DNA from: Anaerobiospirillum sp. NML120449
GTDB taxonomy: Bacteria; Pseudomonadota; Gammaproteobacteria; Enterobacterales; Succinivibrionaceae
Length of the DNA: 64,000 bases
NCBI RefSeq assembly: GCF_023051105.1
Contig: NZ_JALKIL010000010.1
Span: 62,001-126,000, forward strand
Direction: 5' to 3'
The position numbers and the translations under genes were made by a program. Positions 1-9,350 of this stretch are shown one piece after another; the stretch's first letter is position 1; each line of letters opens with the position of its first letter. The notes below the pieces were generated by a model, which was given only the letters and a program-made list of their open reading frames with translations, was not told the origin of the DNA and did no database searches.

Positions 1-3000
1 TCGGCCCCCTTACTGTCAGTCTGCCCTCTGCTGGCCAACAGCTCCCTGTACGTCAGTGCCATGAATGAGCATGAGGGCACAGTAGTGCGCTCAAGTCTGC
101 TCTCATCGCTTGAAAGCGGCACCATACTCAATCTTCACAGTGGACGCAGCATCGATACGCAAAGCCAGCTGGTCAATTTCTGCGGCTCCATGGAGCTTGC
201 CTACCCGCTTACCAGTCAGCTTGTTTATGCCTCCCCTGTAGTAACAGACTGCCATGTCAGCTCAGCTCTGGGCTCAGTACCAGGTGTGCTCCACCGCTGC
301 AGCTATGCTGCTCAGGCCGTAAGCATTTCCGTCCGGACTGACTCAGGTGTCGCAGCACCAGGCGATGCCGGCGCGGCATCTGCCGGCGCAGCTGGCGCAG
401 CAGCCATAAGCGGCGCCTGCGCCAGCGGCCCCGCTGACGACGGCCTTGATGATGACTGGGCACCAAGCCTTGAGCAGGTTTATGAGCTTAACAAGGTAGA
501 GCTGCCTGACACCCAGGTAGCCATTGACCTTGATAATGATGATCTCATTGATGATGAGTACTTCAGGCAAAATGGCATTCCTCACTATGCCGGCTTTTTA
601 AGTCTTGAGGACTGGATTGCCCAGCTGCGTGACGGTTCCATGCTCCCGTCCTTTATCAGCTCGGACGCCCTGATGTCCCGCTCGAGCGTCTATGCTCCTG
701 TCATCTATACCGATCAGCAGAGCGATGCTCAGGCCGATGCCCAGGCACGTCGTGTCGCTGCTGCACAGTCAGGTGACAACAGTTTTGTCAGGGGCATTAC
801 TGATGAGGCTCTGCGTCAGCTGACCAATCTTCGTGAGCTGTCCAGCCGCTCCAACCAGATTATTAAAAACCGCATTGTCAGCACCCTGTTCCGTTTTGGC
901 CATGCTCACAAAGAGGCGGTCACCTCTGCATCCGGGCACAGCGCTGAGGGCTTAGCCTCATTGGGAGCTGATGCGGCATCAGGCCAGTTCGTGGCCGGCG
1001 CCTCTATATCCGACGGCGCTGGCAGGGGCAGTTTTATCCGCCGTGCCATAAGAGGCCGCAAGGCAGCCATCGGGCCAGCGGCCCCTGGCGCCGCTGCAGC
1101 CACGGCCGCAGCAGCTGACACTGGCAACAGCCTGACTCTGCAGGCTGCAGCTGCCATGGATGCAGCTGCTGCCGCAGGTGCACTGCTGTCTGATAAGAGC
1201 GCTGCTGCCATGAGCACTATGCATGGCGCAGCACACGGGGCAGGCCGTTCTTACGTGCCTGCAGCCTCGCTGTCAGCTTCGGCCTTATACGATGACGCCG
1301 CAGGTGCAGCCAGCTCTGAATATCTTGAGCTCAATCCGGCAGCCCGTGCTCTGCTGGCCTCCATGGACAATATGATTACCTTTGAGTCCATGGGAGAGGG
1401 CGCTGACAAGGACAGTAAGACAGCAGTACAGTCATCTCTGTCAGTCAGGGCCGTATCTGATGCAATTACTTCAGACCCCCTGCAGCGCAGCATGGCTGCA
1501 GGCATGTCAGCCGTATCTGAAGGCATGTCAGCTCCATCAGCCTCCTCCTCAGTATTTAACAGCCCTGCCCTCCATATGGTGTCCGGCTCTCGCAGTGAGT
1601 TGCTTACCGCAGGTTCAGCTGAACTTGCCCATGGCATCACTGATGAGCGCTACATAGTAACTGTAAATAACAGTCAGGGACAGCCGGGGCTGAGCAGCGT
1701 AATGTCATCAGGCATGCGCTCTGGCATGTATTCAGGCACTCAGGCCGACATGAATGTTCTGCCCGGGGCCTCCATGGCTGCAGATGCCGACAGGAACAGG
1801 CAGGAGCTCGCCTTTGGCGGTCAGCCGCAGCCTAAGCCACTGCAATACTCTCTGTTCAAGTCCCAGTCCTGGTCCCGGCCGGCACCTGACTCAGGTGCTC
1901 AGGGCCCTTCCGGTAACGCCGTCCTTGCTGCCCCCGGTGGCGCAGGTGTGGGAGCAGGCGCCGGAGCAGGAGTGGGCGCAGGGGCGGGCGCTGGCAGTGT
2001 TCATGATGATGATCCTTCCCTGCTGGCCGCTCTGATGCAGGCCGAGCATGAGCTGTCACGCGATGAGCTTCTGGCAAGCACTGAAGCTGCAGACAGCTCC
2101 AGCTCTATTATTCGTCGCGCCCGTGCTCACGACCGAGCTGCTGCCCGCCTCGAAAAGCTCCGTCAGATGCGCAGCGCGGCCGCCGCATCAGCTCATGCAG
2201 CTGCCTCAGACCATGCCCCATGCCATGCCCCAGTCACTGCCGCTGAGCAGGTCTCGACGCTGTCAGCAGTGCAGGCAAATTCAGGTGCTGTAAATGAAAG
2301 TAACAGTGGTGAGGCTCATGGTGGCGCCACCGCCTCTGCCCTTGGAGGCAGACTGCGTCATGCAGCCCTTTTTGCCTGGGCTTCAGGCAAGTACCGAAAA
2401 GCAGGCAGCAAGTCTGCTATAGCTGACCATACGGATCATGCGCAGAGTCAGGGTCAGCCATCTTTTGAGATCAGCGCTGAAATTACCCTGGGCACTGGTG
2501 CCCACAGCCCTGATCTGACCATTGAGCGCAAGGAAACGGCAGTAGCGGCCGGCTCTGCCGCTGACGCCGCTGACGGCCTTTATGACAGCACCTTAATCAC
2601 TGCCGGTAGTCAGCGTGCCTGGTACCATGATGAGCAGAGCCATGATGCGGCCGTTGCTGCAGCCGCCGGCGCATTGAGCGCAGCTGCGGCTGGTGTCGGT
2701 GCTGATGCCGGTGCCGGTGCTGCGGCCGCAGGTGAGGTGCATGCTGCGGGCAAGAGCAGGGGCCGACGTCGCAGTCGTACGGCCCGGCGTGCCTCGGTGA
2801 AGATGGTGCGCGTAGCACGCTCTCTGGCCCGTAATACCAGTTTTACTCTCAAGCTGCAAAAGTTTTTCCCGACACAGGGTGAAAGGGGCGCCCAGCGCGT
2901 CAGCTCTACCCTGAGCTCTCCTTATGCCCAGGATCTTATGACAGGTTCTGTGGTGGGCTTTTCAGGCAATGTGAGCCTGACTCTTGATGCCAGCCGTGCT

Positions 3001-5115
3001 GCCCGTGAAAGCAGGTCCAATGCCGATGGCCGCCATGAAAAGGCCGCCGGTATTGAGCGTCTTGCCGCTGCGATGGGTATTGCTCCGGTACCGTTTTTAA
3101 ACAATACTCTGCCGGTCGAGCATTTGCTTACTGAAAGTCAGTCCATTGAGGATCTCGATCATTACGTTGATGGCAAGAAGAAACTGGCCAGCAGCTCAGG
3201 CAACTACCCTGAGTGGGCTTATGGCAGCATTCTTAGCCGTCAGGAGTGTGAAGAAGAGGCCCGCACAGACAATTTCCACGAGTTTGAGGCGCCTCTTGAT
3301 GCCAGCGAGTGGTTTGATTTTGGCTCGGTGGTAAAAAGCTCACCTACCGAATATTTCGGATCAGGTCTGTGGCTGCTGTATAAGGCCATTGATTCACCAT
3401 TCAAGGTGGTACTCAAGATTCTGCTCATGGAGGCCTACTCCAATGACTATCCTGATACCCATCTGCTCTCTTCAGAGCTCAAGGACTACATGCTGTCGCA
3501 CGACGGCTACAGCCTTGATCTGGACTCGTACTATCTGATGTATCTGAAGGTATCCAATTACCTGCAGAGCATAGGCCATGAAAGCCGTCTGATGCTGATG
3601 CGCAAGTGCTTCTATCTGAAGATCTTCATGGGCCTGAACAACAAGGCTTCCTATCATCGTGATGACTTCAGACTCAAGCGCGAGCTGCTCAACAAGTTCA
3701 GCGTACGCTGGGGCTGGTCTCCTGAGTTCGTAAGTGAGCTTGAACAGGTGGCCACCTGGAAGATGGAGGCAGTGCGCTCCTTTGACAAGGAGGTCTACCG
3801 TACCCTGCTGGAGAGCTATCAGTCGCTGCTGCGCTTCTCGGTGCGCCATGGTATTGAATACGCCATTACCTCCGATGACGCCGGTATTCTCTCGCGCAAG
3901 CTCTACGCCGCTTTTGACCGTTTCCCGGGCAAGGTAATGGTGATTAACAGCTCCTTCTCTCATAACCTTGAGGAGCGTGACCTGACCTTTATCTGTCCTT
4001 CTCCTAACAGCCTGTGCCGCCGTGGCTGGCATCTTTACAGTACCGCAGGAGACGACGTTGCCCTGCTCAATCTCAAGGTCAGCTACATTGGCGCACGTCT
4101 TAGTGAGGTGGTTACCTGGGCTGTATTTAACGGTCTGCTTACCACCCGAACCTCTACCTGGGTAAAGGGCGCACCATCGGCTGTTACCCCGCTTAAGATC
4201 AACAAGCTCAGTCACGACATTAAGCGCTATCTGCAGCCACGCCGTGGTGCTGTTTCCGAGCAGAATCTGCAACGCTCAGTTAAGCTGAATGGCTGTCTGG
4301 TAGTGCTCAATCTGGAAAAGGACGATACCGAGCTGTTGCAGAACAAGATTGTCGATATCGACTACAGCTCTACTCTGTGCTGTGGCCGTCAGCGCAGCTG
4401 TCTTATCGGCTCCATTGATCTGATTACGGTTAACAGCTGGGGTGAGCTGCGTACCATTGCCCTGCCTAATGGTGAGGAGGGCGTGGTTGAACTACTGGCT
4501 ACCCTGCTGCGCATTATGAGTAACACTACGGCTGTTAACAGTGTCAAGGACATGCTGGAGCTTATTGAGATCTGCTCTTATGCTGCCTCTTATCAGGATC
4601 TCATCAAGTACGATCTTGAGGGCACAGTAAGACAGGTATTCAGCTGTATGACTACTGACAGCAGCTCTGAATACGTCTTTGATGTGGGCCGTAATACCTA
4701 CATTGCCCGTGCTCAGGGTGAGCGTGGTGTCATGATTAACAAAAAGAGCGTCTTTGGTTCCAGCGAGTATGACATAAGCGTTCTTTCCCGTTATGGAATG
4801 CGTCCTGAGTATGCTCTTCAGGTTCCTCCTATTGTGGACCGTTATGCCACCTCAGGTATTGTTCAGTACTTCTTCTGTCCACAGACCAAGGGACACTGGG
4901 ATATCTACATTGTTAATGAGCGCAACGAGGTAACTACCTACAGGAACTACTTTGGCTCGCGTGCCACCCTGGTAAACGCCATTAACCGTTTCTATACCAG
5001 TCAGAGCGAGGGCGGCAGCAACAACGCCGTACGCTTTAATCTTCCTCAGTACTTTGTGCTCAACAAGGACCTCAACTCCATTCACCCATTCACCATCCGG
5101 GGCAGCTCCAGCTGA
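1..5115 (+). CDS. cyaA: Class I adenylate cyclase, 5'-truncated by window edge, with giant Ala-rich insertion
   Basis: Makes cAMP from ATP at the inner face of the membrane for CRP signalling. The frame is open to base 1 with no stop, so the start and probably the catalytic nucleotidyltransferase core (the GSxxSxGxSxxSDLDxW block of the family) lie upstream; I do not find that block in the window. From about base 3300 to the stop the protein matches the regulatory C-terminal half of enterobacterial CyaA: WFDFG, EYFGSGLWLLYKAIDSPFK, LLMEAYSNDYP, RKLYAAFDRFPGKV, NGLLTTRTS, LIGSIDL and YFLPQ-like ends. Bases about 340-2770 encode a long Ala/Ser/Gly-rich low-complexity stretch, including a Gly-Ala-Val alternation near 1936-1995. 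E. coli CyaA is about 848 residues; at least 1,700 are present here. The frame stays open throughout, so it is a true insertion, not decay. Family assignment is secure; the insert's function is unknown. Confidence 0.95.
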   Translation, partial: SAPLLSVCPLLANSSLYVSAMNEHEGTVVRSSLLSSLESGTILNLHSGRSIDTQSQLVNFCGSMELAYPLTSQLVYASPVVTDCHVSSALGSVPGVLHRCSYAAQAVSISVRTDSGVAAPGDAGAASAGAAGAAAISGACASGPADDGLDDDWAPSLEQVYELNKVELPDTQVAIDLDNDDLIDDEYFRQNGIPHYAGFLSLEDWIAQLRDGSMLPSFISSDALMSRSSVYAPVIYTDQQSDAQADAQARRVAAAQSGDNSFVRGITDEALRQLTNLRELSSRSNQIIKNRIVSTLFRFGHAHKEAVTSASGHSAEGLASLGADAASGQFVAGASISDGAGRGSFIRRAIRGRKAAIGPAAPGAAAATAAAADTGNSLTLQAAAAMDAAAAAGALLSDKSAAAMSTMHGAAHGAGRSYVPAASLSASALYDDAAGAASSEYLELNPAARALLASMDNMITFESMGEGADKDSKTAVQSSLSVRAVSDAITSDPLQRSMAAGMSAVSEGMSAPSASSSVFNSPALHMVSGSRSELLTAGSAELAHGITDERYIVTVNNSQGQPGLSSVMSSGMRSGMYSGTQADMNVLPGASMAADADRNRQELAFGGQPQPKPLQYSLFKSQSWSRPAPDSGAQGPSGNAVLAAPGGAGVGAGAGAGVGAGAGAGSVHDDDPSLLAALMQAEHELSRDELLASTEAADSSSSIIRRARAHDRAAARLEKLRQMRSAAAASAHAAASDHAPCHAPVTAAEQVSTLSAVQANSGAVNESNSGEAHGGATASALGGRLRHAALFAWASGKYRKAGSKSAIADHTDHAQSQGQPSFEISAEITLGTGAHSPDLTIERKETAVAAGSAADAADGLYDSTLITAGSQRAWYHDEQSHDAAVAAAAGALSAAAAGVGADAGAGAAAAGEVHAAGKSRGRRRSRTARRASVKMVRVARSLARNTSFTLKLQKFFPTQGERGAQRVSSTLSSPYAQDLMTGSVVGFSGNVSLTLDASRAARESRSNADGRHEKAAGIERLAAAMGIAPVPFLNNTLPVEHLLTESQSIEDLDHYVDGKKKLASSSGNYPEWAYGSILSRQECEEEARTDNFHEFEAPLDASEWFDFGSVVKSSPTEYFGSGLWLLYKAIDSPFKVVLKILLMEAYSNDYPDTHLLSSELKDYMLSHDGYSLDLDSYYLMYLKVSNYLQSIGHESRLMLMRKCFYLKIFMGLNNKASYHRDDFRLKRELLNKFSVRWGWSPEFVSELEQVATWKMEAVRSFDKEVYRTLLESYQSLLRFSVRHGIEYAITSDDAGILSRKLYAAFDRFPGKVMVINSSFSHNLEERDLTFICPSPNSLCRRGWHLYSTAGDDVALLNLKVSYIGARLSEVVTWAVFNGLLTTRTSTWVKGAPSAVTPLKINKLSHDIKRYLQPRRGAVSEQNLQRSVKLNGCLVVLNLEKDDTELLQNKIVDIDYSSTLCCGRQRSCLIGSIDLITVNSWGELRTIALPNGEEGVVELLATLLRIMSNTTAVNSVKDMLELIEICSYAASYQDLIKYDLEGTVRQVFSCMTTDSSSEYVFDVGRNTYIARAQGERGVMINKKSVFGSSEYDISVLSRYGMRPEYALQVPPIVDRYATSGIVQYFFCPQTKGHWDIYIVNERNEVTTYRNYFGSRATLVNAINRFYTSQSEGGSNNAVRFNLPQYFVLNKDLNSIHPFTIRGSSS

Positions 5116-5321
5116 CCTGCCCACTGGATCCCGCAGCAGTCGCCTGCACTGCAATTTGTCCTGGTTAAGTGACTGTAAGTCCGGGCAAAGGGGGAAATTT
5201 GAACCTGTATGGGGCAAAATGCCTGTCATTAGTGCAAATAAGTCTTAGCTAACCATGTCTGGCTCTGATGTGGTGCAAATCGTGATATTCTTTTTTTGAT
5301 TTATCTCTTCCGGGGGTATCT

Positions 5322-5501
5322 GTGAACAGACTTTCCTTAATTGCTGGTGCTCTGTGCGCCGCCATTTTTATGGCTGGCTGCGGCCTCAAGGGCGACCTTT
5401 ACATGCCTGACTCGGCCGCCGCTCCAGCTCCAGCCCAGGCACCAGCTGCAGCTCCTGCCGCAGCTGACGCCGCCGAACCGGATGAGGCCAGTAAGGACTG
5501 A
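5322..5501 (+). CDS. lptM: LptM (YifL) small lipoprotein of the LPS translocon
   Basis: A 59-residue lipoprotein beginning with GTG. The signal peptide ends in a lipobox (FMAGC, Cys20) followed at once by GLKGDLYMP, the hallmark CGLKGxLYxP motif of LptM/YifL, which matures the LptD-LptE LPS export complex in the outer membrane. The rest is an Ala/Pro-rich tail ending EPDEASKD. GGGGG upstream of the GTG is a plausible ribosome site. It sits just before lysA/dapF, the family's usual place. The GTG start and short length make it easy for gene finders to miss. Confidence 0.9.
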   Translation: MNRLSLIAGALCAAIFMAGCGLKGDLYMPDSAAAPAPAQAPAAAPAAADAAEPDEASKD

Positions 5502-5831
5502 CAGGGCAGCCGTGTGCTGCAACCGTGTGCAGCAGCCTGATGCCTGCAGTCTGATGCCTGCAACTTCAGCCGCAACTGCAGCTGCATGCATCCGCAGGCA
5601 GTATCTGACAGCCACGGGCTCAACTGCCGCAGGCAGTGGAGTCAGGCCGGCTGTCATCAGTCAGGGCAAGTCTAATCTGCTGTAAACGGGGCAGCACTGT
5701 GAGTACTGCCTGCAGCAGGACATACATGAGGCAGAGATCTGCATAAGTGCAGATAAACAAGTGGTCAGGCTGTTGCCGGCGCGCCTCTGTGTTCAGCCCG
5801 GCCCGTCCGGGACCATTTTCCAGGTGTAACG
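5502..5831. other. Intergenic gap lptM-lysA
   Basis: No gene seen. It is rich in CTGCA/CCTGCAG words. It holds a 7-bp hairpin (ATCTGCA-TAAG-TGCAGAT, 5737-5754) and an imperfect hairpin at about 5690-5710. I looked for lysine-riboswitch core words ahead of lysA and did not find them. Confidence 0.6.
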
Positions 5832-7112
5832 ATGGATTATTTCAACTATAAAGAAAACGAGCTTTACGCTGAGGACATCAGGGTAACTGAGCTGGCTGAG
5901 CGCTTTGGTTCACCTCTGTATGTCTATTCAAAGGCCACTCTGGTACGTCACTTACGTGCCTTTGAGGAGGCTCTTGCTGCCAAGGACCACCTGGTATGCT
6001 ATGCCGTCAAGGCCAACTGCTCTCTGGCTATTCTCAATATCATTTCCCAGTCAGGCTGTGGCTTTGACGTGGTCTCCAAGGGCGAGCTCATGAGAGTAAT
6101 CAGAGCCGGTGGCGACCCTGGCAAGGTTATTTACTCTGGTGTGGGCAAGCGTGAGGACGAAATCGAATTTGCTCTGCAAAAGGGTATCAAGTGCCTGAAT
6201 GTCGAGTCTGAAAGCGAGCTTTACAAGGTAGAGCAGGTAGCCTCCCGTCTTGGTATCAAGGCTCCGGTTGCGCTGCGCGTCAATCCTGATGTTGACGCCA
6301 TGACCCATCCTTCCATTTCCACAGGTCTCAAGAAGAACAAGTTCGGTATTGCCTTTGAAGATGCTCTGCGTCTGTATACCTACATTGGCAGGTCCGAGCA
6401 TATGGAAGCCACCGGTATTGACTGCCATATCGGCTCTCAGATGACCTCCGGTGCCCCTATCATCGAGGCTACCGACAAGCTCATTACCCTGTACCATCAG
6501 CTTGCTGAAATCGGCATTAAGGTTGACCACATTGATATTGGCGGCGGTCTTGGTGTTACCTACAACGACGAGACTCCTCCATCTCCTTATGAGTATCTGG
6601 CTGCAGTTATTCAGCGTCTTAAGGACATCGATGTCTCCATTTACTGCGAGCCGGGCCGTGCCATGGTTGCCAATGCCGGCATTCTGCTGACCAGCGTGCT
6701 CTACCTCAAGTCCAATACCGAGCGCAATTTCTGTATTGTTGATGCCGCCATGGGTGATCTTATCCGTCCGGCCCTGTACAACTCCTGGATGAATATCATT
6801 CCAGCCGTAAAGCGTGATGCCTCTGATGCGCTGCCAGGCAGCGGCTCCAATGGCACACTGCTGTACGATGTCGTAGGCCCTATCTGTGAGTCTGATGACT
6901 TCCTGGGCAAGGACCGTCATCTGAACGTACGTGAGGGCGATATCCTTGCAGTACGTGGTGCCGGTGCCTACGGCAGTTCCATGTCCTCCAATTACAACAG
7001 CCGCCCTCTGTGTGCTGAGATTCTGGTAGACGGTGACAAGGCTTATGTCATCCGTGAACGCCAGAAAGAAGAAGAGATGTGGAACAACGAAATCATTATC
7101 GGTCAGGCCTGA
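5832..7112 (+). CDS. lysA: Diaminopimelate decarboxylase
   Basis: The last step of lysine synthesis: meso-diaminopimelate to L-lysine plus CO2, PLP-dependent, cytosolic. At 426 residues it is full length for the family. Lys60 in CYAVKAN is the PLP Schiff-base lysine. HIDIGGGLG is the phosphate-binding glycine loop, YCEPGRAMVANAG the conserved EPGR block, and GPICESDDFL contains the cysteine/glutamate pair contributed across the dimer. It ends GAYGSSMSSNYNSRP, as expected. The product's substrate is made by DapF, encoded next, so the pair is metabolically matched. AGGTGTAACG precedes the ATG. Confidence 0.97.
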   Translation: MDYFNYKENELYAEDIRVTELAERFGSPLYVYSKATLVRHLRAFEEALAAKDHLVCYAVKANCSLAILNIISQSGCGFDVVSKGELMRVIRAGGDPGKVIYSGVGKREDEIEFALQKGIKCLNVESESELYKVEQVASRLGIKAPVALRVNPDVDAMTHPSISTGLKKNKFGIAFEDALRLYTYIGRSEHMEATGIDCHIGSQMTSGAPIIEATDKLITLYHQLAEIGIKVDHIDIGGGLGVTYNDETPPSPYEYLAAVIQRLKDIDVSIYCEPGRAMVANAGILLTSVLYLKSNTERNFCIVDAAMGDLIRPALYNSWMNIIPAVKRDASDALPGSGSNGTLLYDVVGPICESDDFLGKDRHLNVREGDILAVRGAGAYGSSMSSNYNSRPLCAEILVDGDKAYVIRERQKEEEMWNNEIIIGQA

Positions 7113-7501
7113 TAAGCCACGGCATGGCGACCAAGGGCATGGTCCGTTCTGCCAGGCAGGACATGACCATGCCAGGGGCAATTTCCTGGTCAAGCCATGG
7201 CCCGTGGGCATGACCAGGACAACGCCCATGGTCATGCTCATTACAATGACCATGGGCAAGCCCATGACAACGCCCATGGGCGCCAACAGCGGTGCGCATA
7301 TAATATTTTATAAAGCGTCACGTCACGCAGTACGGCAGTGCATATTTGCCGTAACTGCAGAGATCTTGATGAGATTTCGTTTGATTATGGCAAGCTGCGC
7401 AGGCAGGCTTGCCTTATTTTTATGCACAGCACCCATGATGGGGAGCCGTAACTCCCTTAAGCAATTGATACGGTGCTGCTGCCCGATCAGGACAGAATTT
7501 A
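7113..7501. other. Intergenic gap lysA-dapF with CCATGG-rich inverted repeats
   Basis: No gene supported. The first 180 bases are packed with GCCCATGG / CCATGGGC words that form alternative hairpins (strongest at 7224-7257). A TATAAT at 7299-7304 could be a -10 element for dapF, but I see no good -35. GGGAG-CCGTAA-CTCCC forms a small hairpin at about 7441-7457. Confidence 0.6.
7224..7257. repeat. 12-bp perfect inverted repeat (hairpin)
   Basis: GCCCATGGTCAT at 7224-7235 and its exact complement at 7246-7257 enclose a 10-base loop. There is no following T tract, so it does not look like an intrinsic terminator on either strand. It may shape the lysA-dapF mRNA. Confidence 0.75.
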
Positions 7502-8350
7502 ATGCAGATTCGTTTTACCAAGATGCATGGCCTGGGTAATGATTTCATGGTCGTGGACTGTGTTACCCAGAAGGTGTTTTTCAACCAGGAGCTTATAAAG
7601 CGTCTTGCTGACCGCCACTTTGGAGTGGGCTTTGATCAGCTGCTGGTAGTTGAGGCTCCTTACAGCCCTGACATGGACTTCCATTACCGTATCTTCAATC
7701 AGGACGGTTCCGAGGTGCAGATGTGTGGCAACGGTGCCCGCTGTTTTGCCCGTTTTGTGGTTGAACACAATCTGTGTAACAAAAAGGAAATCCGTGTCTC
7801 CACCATCTCAGGTGAGCTTACTCTGATTCTTGAGGATGACGGTGAGGTGGTAGTGAACATGGGCTGTCCTGTTCTGGAGCCGGAAAAGGTTCCATGTACC
7901 TTCACCACTGAGCAGCCAGCTTACCAGATCCCTCTTGATGAGGCCGTATGCGGAGTAAGCTCCATTACTGCCGGTGCCGTATCCATGGGCAATCCCCATA
8001 TGGTCACAGTTGTTGAGGATACAGCCACCTGTGCCATTGATACTCTTGGTCCTGTGCTTGAATCTCATCCGACCTTCCCTGAGCGCGTCAATGTAGGCTT
8101 CATGCAGGTGATATCACGCAGTGAGGTCAATCTGCGCGTTTATGAGCGCGGCTGCGGTGAGACCATGGCCTGCGGCAGCGGTGCCTGTGCTGCAGCCGTA
8201 TCCGGTATGGTCCGTGGTCTTCTGAACAATAAGGTCAAGGTACATCTGCCAGGTGGAACCCTCTCCATCACCTGGGAGGGCCCGGGTCACCCGGTAATGA
8301 TGAAAGGCCCGGCCACCACAGTCTTTGAGGGCACCATGGATATTCAGTAG
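7502..8350 (+). CDS. dapF: Diaminopimelate epimerase
   Basis: Converts L,L-diaminopimelate to the meso form, used for both lysine and peptidoglycan. Cofactor-independent, with two catalytic cysteines, both visible: Cys75 in MCGNGARC and Cys224 in MACGSGAC. It starts with the standard [15 protein letters not shown] and has 282 residues, close to the E. coli enzyme (274). AGGACAGAATTT gives a ribosome site before the ATG. In E. coli dapF follows yifL and precedes xerC; here lysA and an ArsR gene are interleaved. Confidence 0.98.
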   Translation: MQIRFTKMHGLGNDFMVVDCVTQKVFFNQELIKRLADRHFGVGFDQLLVVEAPYSPDMDFHYRIFNQDGSEVQMCGNGARCFARFVVEHNLCNKKEIRVSTISGELTLILEDDGEVVVNMGCPVLEPEKVPCTFTTEQPAYQIPLDEAVCGVSSITAGAVSMGNPHMVTVVEDTATCAIDTLGPVLESHPTFPERVNVGFMQVISRSEVNLRVYERGCGETMACGSGACAAAVSGMVRGLLNNKVKVHLPGGTLSITWEGPGHPVMMKGPATTVFEGTMDIQ

Positions 8351-8879
8351 CTCCACCGGGCACCATCAGGCACGCCATAAACAGCGCCCTGCATACCACC
8401 GGACACAGGCCCGCCTGCTGTCATAATCAGTGCCCAGCCGCTGCCATGCAAAGTGACTGGAGGTTGCCATGCACAGTGACCGGACGCTGCCTGGCCGCCG
8501 CCATACACTGAGCCAGCTCGGGGACGTCTGTAGCCAGCATTTCAGGCCACAGTATCATCCGACAGACGGATGGGGCCGTGGTCCTGGTGTTTTTACAGGG
8601 TGCAATAGTGTCAGATCAGACAAAAATACTGACATAAGTTATGTAAGTTATGAGACCTCAGGCATGCAGATCATCTTGCAGTACTGGTATTATGTCTGGG
8701 CCGGTTCTCTGTAAGGCAGTTCTGGCCATTTAATCATACATGCTGAATATGCTATGTGAAGCCATACTATGGCCTTGTCTTCAGGTTTTCAGCACAGTGA
8801 AAGTTATTGATATGCCATTTGATTTAATCGAAGTGTCCGCATGCTCAAATGGTAAAGGCTATAGTTTTGAGGACCTGAC
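8351..8879. other. Intergenic gap dapF-arsR
   Basis: I see no credible gene. An 81-codon frame at 8469-8714 lacks a ribosome site and a protein-like composition. The 3' end holds the probable ArsR operator (8818-8832) and a wider inverted repeat, CCATTTGA (8815-8822) with TCAAATGG (8845-8852). Confidence 0.55.
8818..8832. promoter_or_regulatory. Candidate ArsR operator
   Basis: TTTGAT-TTA-ATCGAA is an imperfect inverted repeat (5 of 6 positions paired) lying 47 bases before the arsR start, inside a wider CCATTTGA/TCAAATGG palindrome. AT-rich TTGAT-type half-sites are typical of ArsR/SmtB operators. Inferred from position and symmetry only. Confidence 0.4.
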
Positions 8880-9200
8880 ATGACTGATGCAGAAAAGACA
8901 GCCCGCATATTTAAGGCCTTTGGTGATGCCAGCAGAGTCAGAATCCTGATGCTGCTCAAGGAAGGAGAAAGATGTGCCTGTGAGCTGCTCGAGGACCTGA
9001 ACATTGTTCAGTCTACTCTGTCCTGCCACATGAAAATCCTGTGTGATGCAGGCATAGTCAATGCCCGCAAAGACAGCAAGTGGGTTTATTACACCATCAA
9101 TGAGGAGGGCGTTAAGCATGCCCACAGCCTGCTTGATGGCATAACCACACGTATCAACAGTATGCCAGGGAAGTGCAACTGCCATCCTGGCTGCTGCTGA
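8880..9200 (+). CDS. ArsR/SmtB-family metalloregulator
   Basis: A 106-residue winged-helix repressor. LADxSRVRILMLL-like helix (FGDASRVRILMLLKEGE) is followed by ERCACELLEDL, which matches the CxC metal-sensing helix of arsenite-type ArsR, then the recognition helix QSTLSCHMKILCDAGIV and the wing KDSKWVYYTI. The last residues, CNCHPGCC, add four cysteines and a histidine. Expected to bind its own promoter as a dimer and release it on binding a thiophilic metal(loid). No arsenic or metal efflux gene lies beside it, so it is an orphan here; targets may be elsewhere. The family call is strong; the inducer is unknown. Confidence 0.88.
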   Translation: MTDAEKTARIFKAFGDASRVRILMLLKEGERCACELLEDLNIVQSTLSCHMKILCDAGIVNARKDSKWVYYTINEEGVKHAHSLLDGITTRINSMPGKCNCHPGCC

Positions 9201-9293
9201 CCATAAAGGTTCATACCATCTGATAAACAGCAAAGCCAGGTAAGCGTTCCAGTGTTTTGATAGAATCTGGGACCAGCACTTACTATTAACTGA

Positions 9294-9332
9294 CAGCAGA
9301 GGCCGTCACTGTGAAAGTGACGGCCTCTGCTG
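9294..9332. promoter_or_regulatory. 17-bp perfect hairpin ahead of xerC
   Basis: Bases 9294-9310 pair perfectly with 9316-9332 around a GTGAA loop. No T tract follows on either strand. It ends 18 bases before the xerC ATG, just upstream of the CAGGA ribosome site, so any transcript running in from arsR would carry it in the xerC leader. Confidence 0.75.
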
Positions 9333-9350
9333 CATCTGCAGGACCAGAAT

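Noticed and set aside
3472..4272. 266-codon open frame opposite cyaA
   Set aside because: Antisense shadow of the conserved CyaA region.
5502..5831. Lysine riboswitch before lysA
   Set aside because: No core consensus words or the five-helix arrangement found.
6051..7286. 411-codon open frame opposite lysA
   Set aside because: Shadow of lysA on the other strand; composition follows the complementary codons and there is no recognisable domain.
8469..8714. 81-codon ORF between dapF and arsR
   Set aside because: No ribosome site, no family resemblance, composition like the surrounding non-coding sequence.
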